From the NCBI GenBank assembly GCA_018819925.1, contig JAHJPG010000110.1, positions 1 to 64,000 of the forward strand: a stretch of 64,000 bases of DNA, in the 5' to 3' direction. The DNA is from Pseudomonadota bacterium (lineage in GTDB: Bacteria > Desulfobacterota > Desulfarculia > Desulfarculales > Desulfarculaceae). The translations under genes and the position numbers were made by a program. The notes under the pieces are model-generated. The model was given only the letters and a program-made list of their open reading frames with translations. It was not told the origin of the DNA and did not search any database. Shown here in pieces: positions 17,229 through 26,795 of the stretch. The first letter of the stretch is position 1. Every line of letters begins with the position of its first letter.

Positions 17229-18811
17229 GCCAGGCCCTCCAAGATCGCGTAGGGCTTCAGGGCCTGGGCCATCTCCGCCTCCCGGCGTTCTTGGTCCCAG
17301 CCCAGGCGCGCGGCCATGATATCCGCCGCCGCGCTCAGGGCCTGGTCCGAAGGACGCCCCATCTTGCCCAAGACGGTGCGCCGCAGGCTCACGTCGGCCA
17401 GGTGTTGGGCCATCTCCGCCTCCACCGCCTGCACCACCTCGCAGCCCAGCACCGGGGTGTCCGGGGCCAAGGGGCCGAGCAGGTCCGCGTCGCCGCCGGC
17501 CCGGCCCGCCACTTCGCCGGCACGGCTGCCGTATTGGGCCCGCAAATGGGCCGCCGCCTGGGTGCTCAGTTCGCCAGGCAAAACAGCCTCCTCGGGCTCC
17601 CCGCCCCACAACGGGGCCAGGGGCAGCTCCGGGGCCGGTTGGCCCAGTTGGGCGCAGGCCCGGGCCACCGCCTCGGCGGCCACCGCCCGGGCGGTGGTGT
17701 ACTTGGCCCCGCTCACCGCGATCAGGCCGGGGCGCTCCAACAGGCGGCGCTTGCTTGCCAGGCCCCCGCCCACCGGGGTCTTGCCCGGCTGCTCCAGAGG
17801 CACCAGGCCCCAGTGGTAAAAGGCAATATCGCCGGGAGTAAGCTCCAGCTCGGGGCAGGCGGCGTTGAACTCATCCAGCAGGGCCAGCAGTTCCCCGTGG
17901 CTGGGGCCGGCCGGCCGAGCCGGGCCTTGCCAAACCCGGTAGGCGGTGCCCAGCAGGGTGTGGCCGTGCCAGGGCACCATGAACATGAAGCGGCGCCCCC
18001 CGCACACCGGGTCGTCGGCCCGGCTGGTCAGGGAGCGCAGGCCCACGGCGGTGGAGCCCAGGGAGCGTCTCACCACCAAGTTGAGGGCCGAGGCCAGGGC
18101 CGGGGGCTGGTCCGCCTGGCCGAAAAGCTCCAGGGCCCAGGGCCCGGCGGTGGAGAGCACCACCTTGCCTCTGACCTCCATCTCCTGCCCGTTCAGCTCG
18201 TCGCGGACCCTGACTCCGGCGGTGCGCCCCCCCTCGGATAGCAGGCCAATGACCCGCGCATAGTTGGCAACCTGGGCCCCCAGCTCGGAGGCCGACAGCA
18301 CATAGCTCAGACTCAGGCGCTCGGAATCGTGGACCAAGCCGTCGTGCCAGAGCACCCCTCCGCTGAAGCCCTCGGGAAGGCACAAGCCGCAACGCGAAAC
18401 CGTCTCGGCCTTGCCCAGCAGCTTGCCGCGCAGTTTTTCGTGTCCGGTAAGGTAGTTGTATATGGCCAGGGCCACGGCGAAGGCGGGGCGCCCCTGCTTG
18501 CCCAGGCCCTTGGTGGGCACCAGGCAGGGCAAGGGACTCACCAGGTGGGGGGCAATGAGCATAAGCCCCACCAACTCGGCGGCGGACAGGCGCACCCGGG
18601 CCAAGTCCATGGATTGCAGATAGCGGAACCCGCCGTGGATCACCTTGAGGCTGTTGGCGCTGGTGGCCCCGCCAAAGTCGCCGGCCTCCAGCAAAACCAC
18701 CCCCAGGCCCCGGCGGGCCGCCTCCCAGGCCGCGGCCGCGCCGTAGATGCCTCCGCCCACCACAACCAGGTCCCACTGGCCCTGGCCCAAGCTGTTGATC
18801 TCGCGTTGCAT
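17225..18811 (-). CDS. Glycerol-3-phosphate dehydrogenase/oxidase family FAD-dependent oxidoreductase
   Basis: 'DLVVVGGGIYGAAAAWEAARRGLGVVLLEAGDFGGATSANSLKVIHGGFRYLQ', typical of GlpD-family proteins. Confidence 0.85.
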   Translation of the reverse strand: MQREINSLGQGQWDLVVVGGGIYGAAAAWEAARRGLGVVLLEAGDFGGATSANSLKVIHGGFRYLQSMDLARVRLSAAELVGLMLIAPHLVSPLPCLVPTKGLGKQGRPAFAVALAIYNYLTGHEKLRGKLLGKAETVSRCGLCLPEGFSGGVLWHDGLVHDSERLSLSYVLSASELGAQVANYARVIGLLSEGGRTAGVRVRDELNGQEMEVRGKVVLSTAGPWALELFGQADQPPALASALNLVVRRSLGSTAVGLRSLTSRADDPVCGGRRFMFMVPWHGHTLLGTAYRVWQGPARPAGPSHGELLALLDEFNAACPELELTPGDIAFYHWGLVPLEQPGKTPVGGGLASKRRLLERPGLIAVSGAKYTTARAVAAEAVARACAQLGQPAPELPLAPLWGGEPEEAVLPGELSTQAAAHLRAQYGSRAGEVAGRAGGDADLLGPLAPDTPVLGCEVVQAVEAEMAQHLADVSLRRTVLGKMGRPSDQALSAAADIMAARLGWDQERREAEMAQALKPYAILEGLA

Positions 18812-18864
18812 GACTCGGGATTATATAGAGTTGGCGGGGCGTTGGCAATGCGCCCCGGGGAGGT

Positions 18865-21800
18865 TCAGGGCTTGGCCTCACGGGGCGAAGCGGATGCGGA
18901 GCCGCCTTGATTGCCCAGGTTTTTCAGCTTGGTCCGGGCCCATGCGGCCAGCTCGCCCTGTTTGGGCAGCCCGGGCAGGGCCTTGACCAGCCGCTCACGG
19001 GCCGCCTCGGGCTGGCCGCTGGCCTCCAGGGCCTCCACCTGGCTTATCAGACCGGGGGTGAACTCCGGGTCCAGGCGCTCCGCCCAGGACAAAAGAGCCG
19101 CCGCCGGTGAGGGCCGCCCCTGGCGGCGCATAAGCTCGCCCTGGGCCCAAAAGGCCCAGCGGGCCATGGCCATAAGTTGGGGCCGGGGCTCCACCATCAC
19201 CTCCACCCCCTCCAGATGCACCGCACCCCCGGCCAGGGAGCGCGCCTCAAAGCTCCAGCGTTGGGCTGGTTGGGCGGCGGGAAGCTCCAGCTCCAGAACG
19301 CGGCGGCCCGACCCCACCCACAGATCGGCCTGGTTCAACTCCCGGCGCACCGTCTCGGCCTTGCCCTGGGGGCCTTGGGCCACGGCCTGGACCACGGCCA
19401 AGGGGCCGGAGCCATCTCGGGGCAGGCCGCGCCAGCTCAAGTGAAGGCGGGCCCGCAGAGGCCAGGAGGGTAAAAGCTCATTGAGGCGCAACTCCTCACG
19501 GGGGCCCTGATTTTTGTTGGCCAGCCAGGCCTGAAAATCAAAGGAGGGATGCTCCTGTTTGATCTCCCGGCCCGTCCCTTGGTCATATGCCAGGGGGAAA
19601 TAGCGCCGGGTCAGGGAGTTGGCCAGCAGATCGGGGTAGAGCCCGGCCCAGGCGGCAAACTCCTTGAGGCCGCCATCCGGGGGCGCGGAGCCCAGGACCA
19701 GGGCGGCCAGACGCTCCAGGGCCTGGGCCTGGCCGGCCAACAGGGGCGCGGCCGGCTGCACCCGGCCCTGCCCCAACAGGGCCGCCGCGCCCAGGGCCCG
19801 GGGCAGCAGGGCCTGGGGGCGCATGGCGTGGGCTTGCCCCAGCAGGCGGCCGGCCAGCTCCCATCGCCCGGTTTCCAGGCAGCGGAGGCCAACCAGCAGG
19901 GGATCGCTGTGCAGGCGCAAAAACACCAGGCCGGGGCCTTCCAGCCACAGGGTGAAGGGATAGACCCGCTCCACCGGGGTGGGCCAATTTTGCGGCTGGT
20001 GGATGAAGCGACGCCGCTGGCCGGGCTCCAGGCGCAACCTTTGGCGGCCCAGGCCCTGCACCAGCTTAACCTCCACCGCCCGGCGTCCCAGATTCACCAA
20101 CTCCACCTCCACGGCCAAGAGTTCCCGGGGCGGGCGCAACACCCGCACCGCGCGGGCCGGGCCGCTGACCAAGGCGTCGCCGCCGGCGGCGCTGTAGGCC
20201 CGGTGGTTGGTGTAGACCACGGCGTAGGGCGCCGGGGCGAAGGCGGGGGGCCGCTCCAGGCCCAGGCTCTGGGTTTGGTCCAGGCTGGGCCGGGCGGCGT
20301 AGAACTTCAAATAGGGGTCCACGAACACCGGGAACTTGAATCGCCCCGGCAGCTTGTCTCCCGGGCGGTTGTAGCCCAGGTCGAACTCCTTGATGATCTG
20401 GCAGTTTTGGTCAAAGCCGTCCAGCAGGCGGCCCATGGCGTTGCGGGGGACGTGACCCCACTGGAAAAAATGGCGGTCCGCATCCGAAGAAGAGGTGAGC
20501 ACGAAGTTGTCAGGCCCCTGGTAGTTGGCCGGGTCCTGGGAGCGGTAGAACTCGGTGGCCATGGGCACCTGGGGAATGCCGTAACCCCCCTGGAACAAGC
20601 GGCCCGTGGGCGGCAGGTTGGCCACGGCCCAGCGCTGGGCCGAGAAGCGGGTCTCCTCCTGCCAAAACAGGTAGGCCCCGGCGATGGAGCGGCTCAGGGG
20701 GGTGACCATCAAGGCCAGGGCGGCCACGGACCACAGGGCGGGCTTGCCCCAGCGGGGCATGCGGCCCACGGCCCAGGCCAGGGGCAGCATGCCCAGGCAA
20801 ATCAAGGGCGGCACGATGCTGGTGAGGTCCCGCTCGGCCAGGCGGTGGGACAAAAACAGATAAGGGAAATAGTAGAACAAGGGGTAGGCGGCCACCACCC
20901 AGGCCACGCGGTAGCGCCGCCACAGGGCCAAGCCAAGGCCCAGGACGAACAGCGCCACCAATTCCCAGCCGATGCCGTCGGTGATGGTGTGCATGGACCA
21001 GGTAAGGCGGTCGCCCAAGGGGCTGTTTAAAAACGATATGTGCTCCGGGAAATGGGGCCGGGTGAAGGCATGCACCTGCTCGGCGTATTTGAACAGCGGG
21101 TTGTCCCGGGCCAAGAGAAAGCCGGGGTAGCCCAGAATCATGCCCAGCGCTCCGCCCAGGGCGAAGACCCCTGGCTGGGCGGCCAGCCAACGCCACCAGG
21201 GCGGCTTGCGCTCGTACACCGTGACCAGGTGGGCGGTGACAAAGGCGAAGAGCACCACCCCGCCGTTGGCCTTGGTGGTCAGGGTAAGGCCAAAAGCCAG
21301 GCCGGCCAGAAGGTAGCGCCACCAGCGGGGGTCCTGGGCCAAGCGAACCCCGGCCCACAGGGCCAGGGTCACCGCCAGGGCCAAGGGGGCGTCCACGGTG
21401 AGGTAGTGGCAGTGCACCACCAGCAAGGGGTTGACCGCCAAAAGCAGGGCCGCCGCCAGCCCCGCGCCTCGGCTCAGGCCCAAGGCCCGCACCAGGGCGT
21501 ACAGGGCCCAGATGTTGGCCGCGCCCAAAAGGGCCACCCACAGACGCCCCCAGAAAAGATAGGAGATCACCGGCACCTGGGCATAGGCCGGGCCCAAGAG
21601 CAGGCACAGCTTGCCCAGAAGCATCTGGGCCGGGATGTGGCTGAAACCGGCCACCAGGTAAAAGCTTTGGTGCCAGATCACCGGGTGGGGATAGTACAGG
21701 TGGCCCTGGGCGAAGGAGGCGATGATGTCGGCGGCCCACTCGTCCGGGTGCATGCCCTGAGGCCAGTCCAGGCCCCACAGGCGCAGGGCCAGGCCCAGGG

Positions 21801-21876
21801 CCAAGACCGCGGCCAAGCCCAGGCCGAACCAGGGCAGGCGCGTCACCCAAGTTTTCAGCGCCCCGGAAATGAGCAT
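18865..21876 (-). CDS. Large GT39/PMT-like membrane glycosyltransferase with extended C-terminal domain (1003 aa)
   Basis: N-terminal multi-TM with 'LDWPQGMHPDEWAADIIASFAQGHLYYPHP'; long soluble C-terminus with TPR-like helices; paralogous to the 59381-62758 product. Confidence 0.78.
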   Translation of the reverse strand: MLISGALKTWVTRLPWFGLGLAAVLALGLALRLWGLDWPQGMHPDEWAADIIASFAQGHLYYPHPVIWHQSFYLVAGFSHIPAQMLLGKLCLLLGPAYAQVPVISYLFWGRLWVALLGAANIWALYALVRALGLSRGAGLAAALLLAVNPLLVVHCHYLTVDAPLALAVTLALWAGVRLAQDPRWWRYLLAGLAFGLTLTTKANGGVVLFAFVTAHLVTVYERKPPWWRWLAAQPGVFALGGALGMILGYPGFLLARDNPLFKYAEQVHAFTRPHFPEHISFLNSPLGDRLTWSMHTITDGIGWELVALFVLGLGLALWRRYRVAWVVAAYPLFYYFPYLFLSHRLAERDLTSIVPPLICLGMLPLAWAVGRMPRWGKPALWSVAALALMVTPLSRSIAGAYLFWQEETRFSAQRWAVANLPPTGRLFQGGYGIPQVPMATEFYRSQDPANYQGPDNFVLTSSSDADRHFFQWGHVPRNAMGRLLDGFDQNCQIIKEFDLGYNRPGDKLPGRFKFPVFVDPYLKFYAARPSLDQTQSLGLERPPAFAPAPYAVVYTNHRAYSAAGGDALVSGPARAVRVLRPPRELLAVEVELVNLGRRAVEVKLVQGLGRQRLRLEPGQRRRFIHQPQNWPTPVERVYPFTLWLEGPGLVFLRLHSDPLLVGLRCLETGRWELAGRLLGQAHAMRPQALLPRALGAAALLGQGRVQPAAPLLAGQAQALERLAALVLGSAPPDGGLKEFAAWAGLYPDLLANSLTRRYFPLAYDQGTGREIKQEHPSFDFQAWLANKNQGPREELRLNELLPSWPLRARLHLSWRGLPRDGSGPLAVVQAVAQGPQGKAETVRRELNQADLWVGSGRRVLELELPAAQPAQRWSFEARSLAGGAVHLEGVEVMVEPRPQLMAMARWAFWAQGELMRRQGRPSPAAALLSWAERLDPEFTPGLISQVEALEASGQPEAARERLVKALPGLPKQGELAAWARTKLKNLGNQGGSASASPREAKP

Positions 21877-22138
21877 GGCCCACTACCCTTTCGCCGCCCA
21901 CCAAGGCGGCGTCATCACCCTAACCACCGCTTAGGCCCGGCGCCGGGACAGGGCTCCCAAAAACCCTCCCCGCGCCGGAGTCCCACGGCCCTGGCCAATC
22001 TTAACCCAGGCCCACCTGGTCCACAAGGGCGCTTTGTCCGCCTTTCAACCGGACTATCAAGGTGTTGGGCTGCTTGACTTTCCACCAGTGAAAGTTTCAT
22101 CCTGGGAACAACGTCCGAAAGATCCGAGGAGTAAGGAA

Positions 22139-24808
22139 TTGACCACGCCCTACGCCCCCGATCACCATCGGCCCTCCCGCCTTAATCAAGCGCTGATCTG
22201 GACCCTGGCCGGTGCGTCCCTGGTGGTGCTCCTGCCCTGGCTGCAGCGCTGGCTGTACCTGTGGCCGGAATCGGACTACAGGTTGTTTTTGGGCCGTGAT
22301 TTCCTGGAGTTGACCGCACAACGGGCCTATTTTTACCGGGCCCTGGCTCATGGCAAGCTGGTCTTGTGGGACCCCATCATGGCCACCGGCCTGCCTTTCA
22401 TGGACTACCTCTTTGACCTGTTCAACCCGCTGTCGCTCATCAACGTCTTTTTTCTGGAAGAAGGCCTGCTGCGCAGCGACCACCTGCAAAAGGTGCTCAC
22501 CGCCTATTGCTCACTGGCCGGGCTGGGGGCCTTTTTGCTGGGCATGCAGTTGGGCCTGGGCCGGGCGGCGGCCACGGTCATGGGCTGCGTCATGGGCTGC
22601 ATGGGAGTGGTGGTGGCCCACAGCGAACACTCCATGATGATCCAGACCTTCTGTTGGGCCCCCCTGGTGCTGTTGTTTTTGCACCGGGCCCGCCTTCGCC
22701 ACAGCCTGCTCAACGCCGCCTGGGCCGGGGTGTTTCTGGGATGGAGCTTCATGGGCGGCATCCCCCAGATTTTTTATTACGTAGGCACGGCTGCCACCCT
22801 TTATGCCCTGTATGCGGCGGTCAGCGAATTCCAGCAAGGAGGCTGGCGGGCCGCCTGGCGCTGGGGCCTGGCCCCCTATTTGGTAATGGGCCTGGCCTCG
22901 GTGATATGGGCCCTGCCCAACGTGGTCCACCTGGCCGGGGCCGGCCTTGGCGATCCCCTGGGAGTGCACGACGCCGAGGCCCTGGTTGGAAGCCATCGGC
23001 GGGATTTCATCGCCCAGGGTTCGGGCCACTGGTGGATGCCGGCCCAATTCCTGGCCCCCGTGCTCATGAAAGGCCACGCCGAAAACAGCGGCTACGTAGG
23101 TATATTGCCCCTGGCCCTGGCCCTGATTGCCGTGGCCTGGGTGCGGCGCGACGAAACCGGCTTTTACAAGCTGCTGGGCCTGGCGGGCCTGATTCTGATG
23201 ATGGGCGTCAACCTGGGCCTGCACAAGGTTCTCATGGACCTGATGCCGGGTTACTACCTTTTCCGGCAGACGGTGCGCTGGATGTTCCTGCTGCACTTGG
23301 CCATGTTGGTCCTGGCCGGCTATGGCCTGCACTGGCTGCTCTACCGGGCCCAGGCTCCCGAACTCGGCGCCCTGCGCCGCATCCTGGCGGTATTGGCCGG
23401 CATCCTCACCGCCCTGGTCCTGTTGATGATGAGCGCCGAGGGCCTTGGCTTCAAAGAGATAGGCTTTCGCCATACCCTGCCGCCCATAGGCATCCTGACC
23501 TGGCTTTTGTTCTGCGTGGGGGTGCTTTGGTGGGCCGTTTTGCGCCGCGCCCAGCAGGCCAACACCCGTCTGGTGGCCTTGGTGCTGGTGGCCATGGTGG
23601 CCCTGGACCTGGGCTTTTACTTCGCGCCCACCTTCGTGGGGGGCGACCCGGTGGAGCGCAGCGACCCCACCCGGCCCGACCCGGCCCTGGAGGCCCGGGC
23701 CGCCAACCTGGTGCGCCTGGCCGGGGGGCCGGGCCAGGGGCGGGTGCTGGTCTACCGCGAAAAAAACGTGGTGGGCTACCAGTACCCCGCCTATCTCAAG
23801 CAGCTCAACTACATCAACCCGCCGGGGGGCTACATGGACCGCCGCCTGCCCCTGGGCTTTTGGCAGACGTGGTGGAACCCGGAAGCCAACCCCCGCTATT
23901 TGCAGCTATGGGCGGTGAAGCTGGTGGACGCTCAAAGCCCGGTGGTGGAGGCCCAGCGCGGCGACTGGGCCCTGTGCGGCCATAGCCAGTCGGCGGTGCG
24001 CCTGGAGGGCTCCATTTCGGTGCAAAAGCTCACCCTGCGGGCCGAGGCCCTGTTGCCCGGCCAGGCCCAGCCCGGCGAGGTGGTGGCCAGGGTGGCCCTG
24101 GTGCGCCAGGGCCAAGTCAACGCCCAGTGGCCCCTGCGCCAGGGGCGGGAGGTTAACGGCAAGCTATTGAGCCTGGCCGCGCCACCGGGGACCCAGGCCG
24201 ACGCGGTGATCCTGGCCTCGGCCCACCCCACGGCCCTGGTGGGCATAACGGACCTGGCCCTGGACGCACGGCCCTTGGTGGACCGCCCCTGGCTGGAGCC
24301 TGGCCCGGACGGCTTCCTTTTAAACCGTAACTACCTGGGCCGGGCCTTTTTCGTCTCCCGGGCGGCGGTGGTGAAGCCGGGATGGGAATACGAGCAAGTG
24401 CTGGCCTCGATGGACCCCTCACGCTCGGTGGTGTTCCGCCGGCCCCCCCGGGACTGGAGGCCGCCCCAAGGCCTGGCCGCCGACGCCGGAGGCCGGGTCC
24501 GGGTGCTTGCCTGGCAAGACCAGGCCATGGAAATGGAGGTGGAGGCCCAACACCCCGGCTGGCTGGTGGTCAGCCAAAGCGCCCATCACGGCTGGCGGGC
24601 CTTCCTGGACGGCCAAGACGCGCCCATTGAGTGGGCCTACGGCTTCATGGCCGCGGTGGCCGTGCCCCAAGGCCGGCACTCGGTAAAGCTGGTATACGGC
24701 GAACCCTGGGTCAAGGCCGCCCTGCCCGCGCCGACATTGCTTATCCTGGGCCTGGCCGCGGCTTGGCTTTGGACCCGCCGCCGGAGGAAACCGCACCCGT
24801 CAAAATGA
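22139..24808 (+). CDS. YfhO-like multi-TM membrane protein (GT-C type)
   Basis: 'RDFLELTAQRAYFYRALAHGKLVLWDPIMATGLPFMDYLFDLFNPLSLINVFF' and C-terminal 'GWLVVSQSAHHGWRAFLDGQDAPIEWAYGFMAAVAVPQGRHSVKLVY'. Start suggested at TTG 22139 after GAGGAG (22126-22131); the ORF is open from 22034. Confidence 0.8.
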   Translation: MTTPYAPDHHRPSRLNQALIWTLAGASLVVLLPWLQRWLYLWPESDYRLFLGRDFLELTAQRAYFYRALAHGKLVLWDPIMATGLPFMDYLFDLFNPLSLINVFFLEEGLLRSDHLQKVLTAYCSLAGLGAFLLGMQLGLGRAAATVMGCVMGCMGVVVAHSEHSMMIQTFCWAPLVLLFLHRARLRHSLLNAAWAGVFLGWSFMGGIPQIFYYVGTAATLYALYAAVSEFQQGGWRAAWRWGLAPYLVMGLASVIWALPNVVHLAGAGLGDPLGVHDAEALVGSHRRDFIAQGSGHWWMPAQFLAPVLMKGHAENSGYVGILPLALALIAVAWVRRDETGFYKLLGLAGLILMMGVNLGLHKVLMDLMPGYYLFRQTVRWMFLLHLAMLVLAGYGLHWLLYRAQAPELGALRRILAVLAGILTALVLLMMSAEGLGFKEIGFRHTLPPIGILTWLLFCVGVLWWAVLRRAQQANTRLVALVLVAMVALDLGFYFAPTFVGGDPVERSDPTRPDPALEARAANLVRLAGGPGQGRVLVYREKNVVGYQYPAYLKQLNYINPPGGYMDRRLPLGFWQTWWNPEANPRYLQLWAVKLVDAQSPVVEAQRGDWALCGHSQSAVRLEGSISVQKLTLRAEALLPGQAQPGEVVARVALVRQGQVNAQWPLRQGREVNGKLLSLAAPPGTQADAVILASAHPTALVGITDLALDARPLVDRPWLEPGPDGFLLNRNYLGRAFFVSRAAVVKPGWEYEQVLASMDPSRSVVFRRPPRDWRPPQGLAADAGGRVRVLAWQDQAMEMEVEAQHPGWLVVSQSAHHGWRAFLDGQDAPIEWAYGFMAAVAVPQGRHSVKLVYGEPWVKAALPAPTLLILGLAAAWLWTRRRRKPHPSK

Positions 24809-26657
24809 CCCGCCAGCGCCCCAGGTCCTCCTCCTCAAAGGGGATTCCCTTGCGTTGCAGTTCTTGGCGCACCTCGCGCAGGGCGTCGTCGTCCACCTTT
24901 GGCCGGAACAGGTAGATCTGGCGGGGAGCCCGCAGAACCCGCCCGCAATAGGGTTGGTAGCGTTGCAGTTTGACCGGGAAGTGCTTGCTAACGGCGAAAA
25001 CCAGCCTCTCCTGGCTCAAGAAGTTCAACTTGTGGGCCTCCCAGTAGTCGGCCCAGCCGTGATGCACCTGGTGCTGTTGCATGTAGCGCAGCAGGGGTCC
25101 GTAGTGCTCCCGCCAGGTGGTGGTGGCCCAGGCCGCGGGGTGCAGGGCCACGGCCAAGGCCCCCGCCCCCAACACCCCCAGCAGGGCGGCACCGGCCAAG
25201 ACGCCCTTCCAGCGGACCCGCCGGCCCAGGACGGCCACTCCCCAGGCCAAAAGGAAAGGCCACCACACGATGCTCACCCACAGATAGCGCACCGAAAAGC
25301 GGTCCACCGTGGCGGTGCTGAAGATCAGGGCCGCCAGCAGTGACAAGTAGGACAGGGCGCAGGCATAGGCCATCCAATCCCCGGCCAGGGCCCGGGCCAG
25401 GCCGTGTTCCCGAGCCCGCCGGGCCAGGAGAATTAGCGCCGCCAAGCCGGCCGCCACCCCCGCCGCAAACAAAAGCCAGGCCAGCCAGATCCAGTCCAGG
25501 GGGGCGTGCAGGCTCCAGGCCTCGGGCACGAAGCTTGCGGTGAGCAGGACCAAGTTGTCCCAGATGCGCTCCGGGGTGGCCGGCAGCATGGGGGGCACGT
25601 AGCGGCCCCAGGCGGCAATGTCGCTTTGCTGAAACAGGACATCCCCGACCTGCTTGGCCAAAAGCCCCACTCCCAGGGCGACCAAACCCAGCAGATGGGC
25701 CCGTCCCTCGTCCCCCAGGCGGCCCAGGGTCCAGCGCTCCACGCGGGGCCAGAGGTACAGCGCCCCGGCTAAAACCAGCGCGCACAAGGCCAGGGGCAGG
25801 TCTTGGTGCAGGGCCAGCTTGGGATCGCTGGAGATGGCCAGACCGGGCAGGACCTGCCAGGAGAAATTCCGGCCCGCCGCCAGCACCGCCAGAGCGTAGG
25901 CCAGGTACGCCAAACCCAGGACGGCCAGCGTTTTGGTTGCCGGGTCCCACCAGGGGTACCGCCCTCCATGGCGGGAAAGGCCCAGGTCCTGGCGGGCGCG
26001 GCCGGCCAAAAAAGCCGCGTGGTGCACCAGGCAGGGGATCACCATGAACCAGAACAGGGTCCAGGTCCACCAGCCCAGGCCGGCCAACAGGGCCAGCAGG
26101 CCCAGCCGCCAACCTCCCCGGCCCAGGTCCGGGTGCGGCCCGGCCAGATAGGCGCGGGTCCATACCAGCCACAGCAGCACCCCCCACAACAGAACCGCGG
26201 TGTAGCCGCCGTAGCACAACAGGCCCAGGCGGAAGAAAAAAGGCGGGGCCAGGGCGGCCAGCAACAAGGTGGCCAGGGCCGGCCCGGGCCCGGCCAGACG
26301 GCGGATCAAGACGGCGTTGAGCAAGAGCACCAGCATCACCAGGCCGGTCATGGCCCAGGCCATCACCGTGGGCGAGGCGCCGAACCAGGCGAAAAACGGC
26401 GCCAGGTAATAGGCCTCGCCCGCGCCCATGTAGCCTTGGCCATACATGTAATAGGGGAAGTGCAGACCTTGGGAGATGTGGCGGGCCATGAGCCCCCACA
26501 AGGCGTGGTCCGCATCCAGGAACTTGTCGGCCTTGAGCAGCCAGGGCAGGCGGGTGGCCAGGTTTAAGACCAACAGCAGGCCCGCCCCGGGCCAGAAGGC
26601 CCTATGCCAAAAGCTGGTTGGCAAATTGCTCCTTGCTTGGGCGACAGTTGCTTGCAC
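24741..26657 (-). CDS. GT39-like membrane glycosyltransferase (638 aa)
   Basis: 'FLDADHALWGLMARHISQGLHFPYYMYGQGYMGAGEAY' GT-C motif near first TM; many TM helices; overlaps the convergent YfhO gene by 68 nt. Confidence 0.75.
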   Translation of the reverse strand: MQATVAQARSNLPTSFWHRAFWPGAGLLLVLNLATRLPWLLKADKFLDADHALWGLMARHISQGLHFPYYMYGQGYMGAGEAYYLAPFFAWFGASPTVMAWAMTGLVMLVLLLNAVLIRRLAGPGPALATLLLAALAPPFFFRLGLLCYGGYTAVLLWGVLLWLVWTRAYLAGPHPDLGRGGWRLGLLALLAGLGWWTWTLFWFMVIPCLVHHAAFLAGRARQDLGLSRHGGRYPWWDPATKTLAVLGLAYLAYALAVLAAGRNFSWQVLPGLAISSDPKLALHQDLPLALCALVLAGALYLWPRVERWTLGRLGDEGRAHLLGLVALGVGLLAKQVGDVLFQQSDIAAWGRYVPPMLPATPERIWDNLVLLTASFVPEAWSLHAPLDWIWLAWLLFAAGVAAGLAALILLARRAREHGLARALAGDWMAYACALSYLSLLAALIFSTATVDRFSVRYLWVSIVWWPFLLAWGVAVLGRRVRWKGVLAGAALLGVLGAGALAVALHPAAWATTTWREHYGPLLRYMQQHQVHHGWADYWEAHKLNFLSQERLVFAVSKHFPVKLQRYQPYCGRVLRAPRQIYLFRPKVDDDALREVRQELQRKGIPFEEEDLGRWRVILTGAVSSGGGSKAKPRPGPG

Positions 26658-26795
26658 TATATTTTTAGGGCCGTGCCGGCGTCAAGCCCGCCGCACAGAT
26701 AGGGGCATGTCTGTTAGAGGACAAAAAGCTTTTGCCAACCCGGCATTTTTCTATAGACTTGACCGCCAGCCAAGCCATCTAACGAAAGTTTCCCC

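Noticed and set aside
19549-21030. 493-aa plus-strand ORF
   Set aside because: Antisense to the clear 1003-aa GT39 gene; G/Q/H/A-rich translation typical of shadow ORFs in GC-rich DNA.
26731-26760. TTGCCA...TATAGA promoter upstream of the polyprenol-P-mannose synthase-like gene
   Set aside because: Spacing is only 14 bp, so not a convincing sigma70 promoter.
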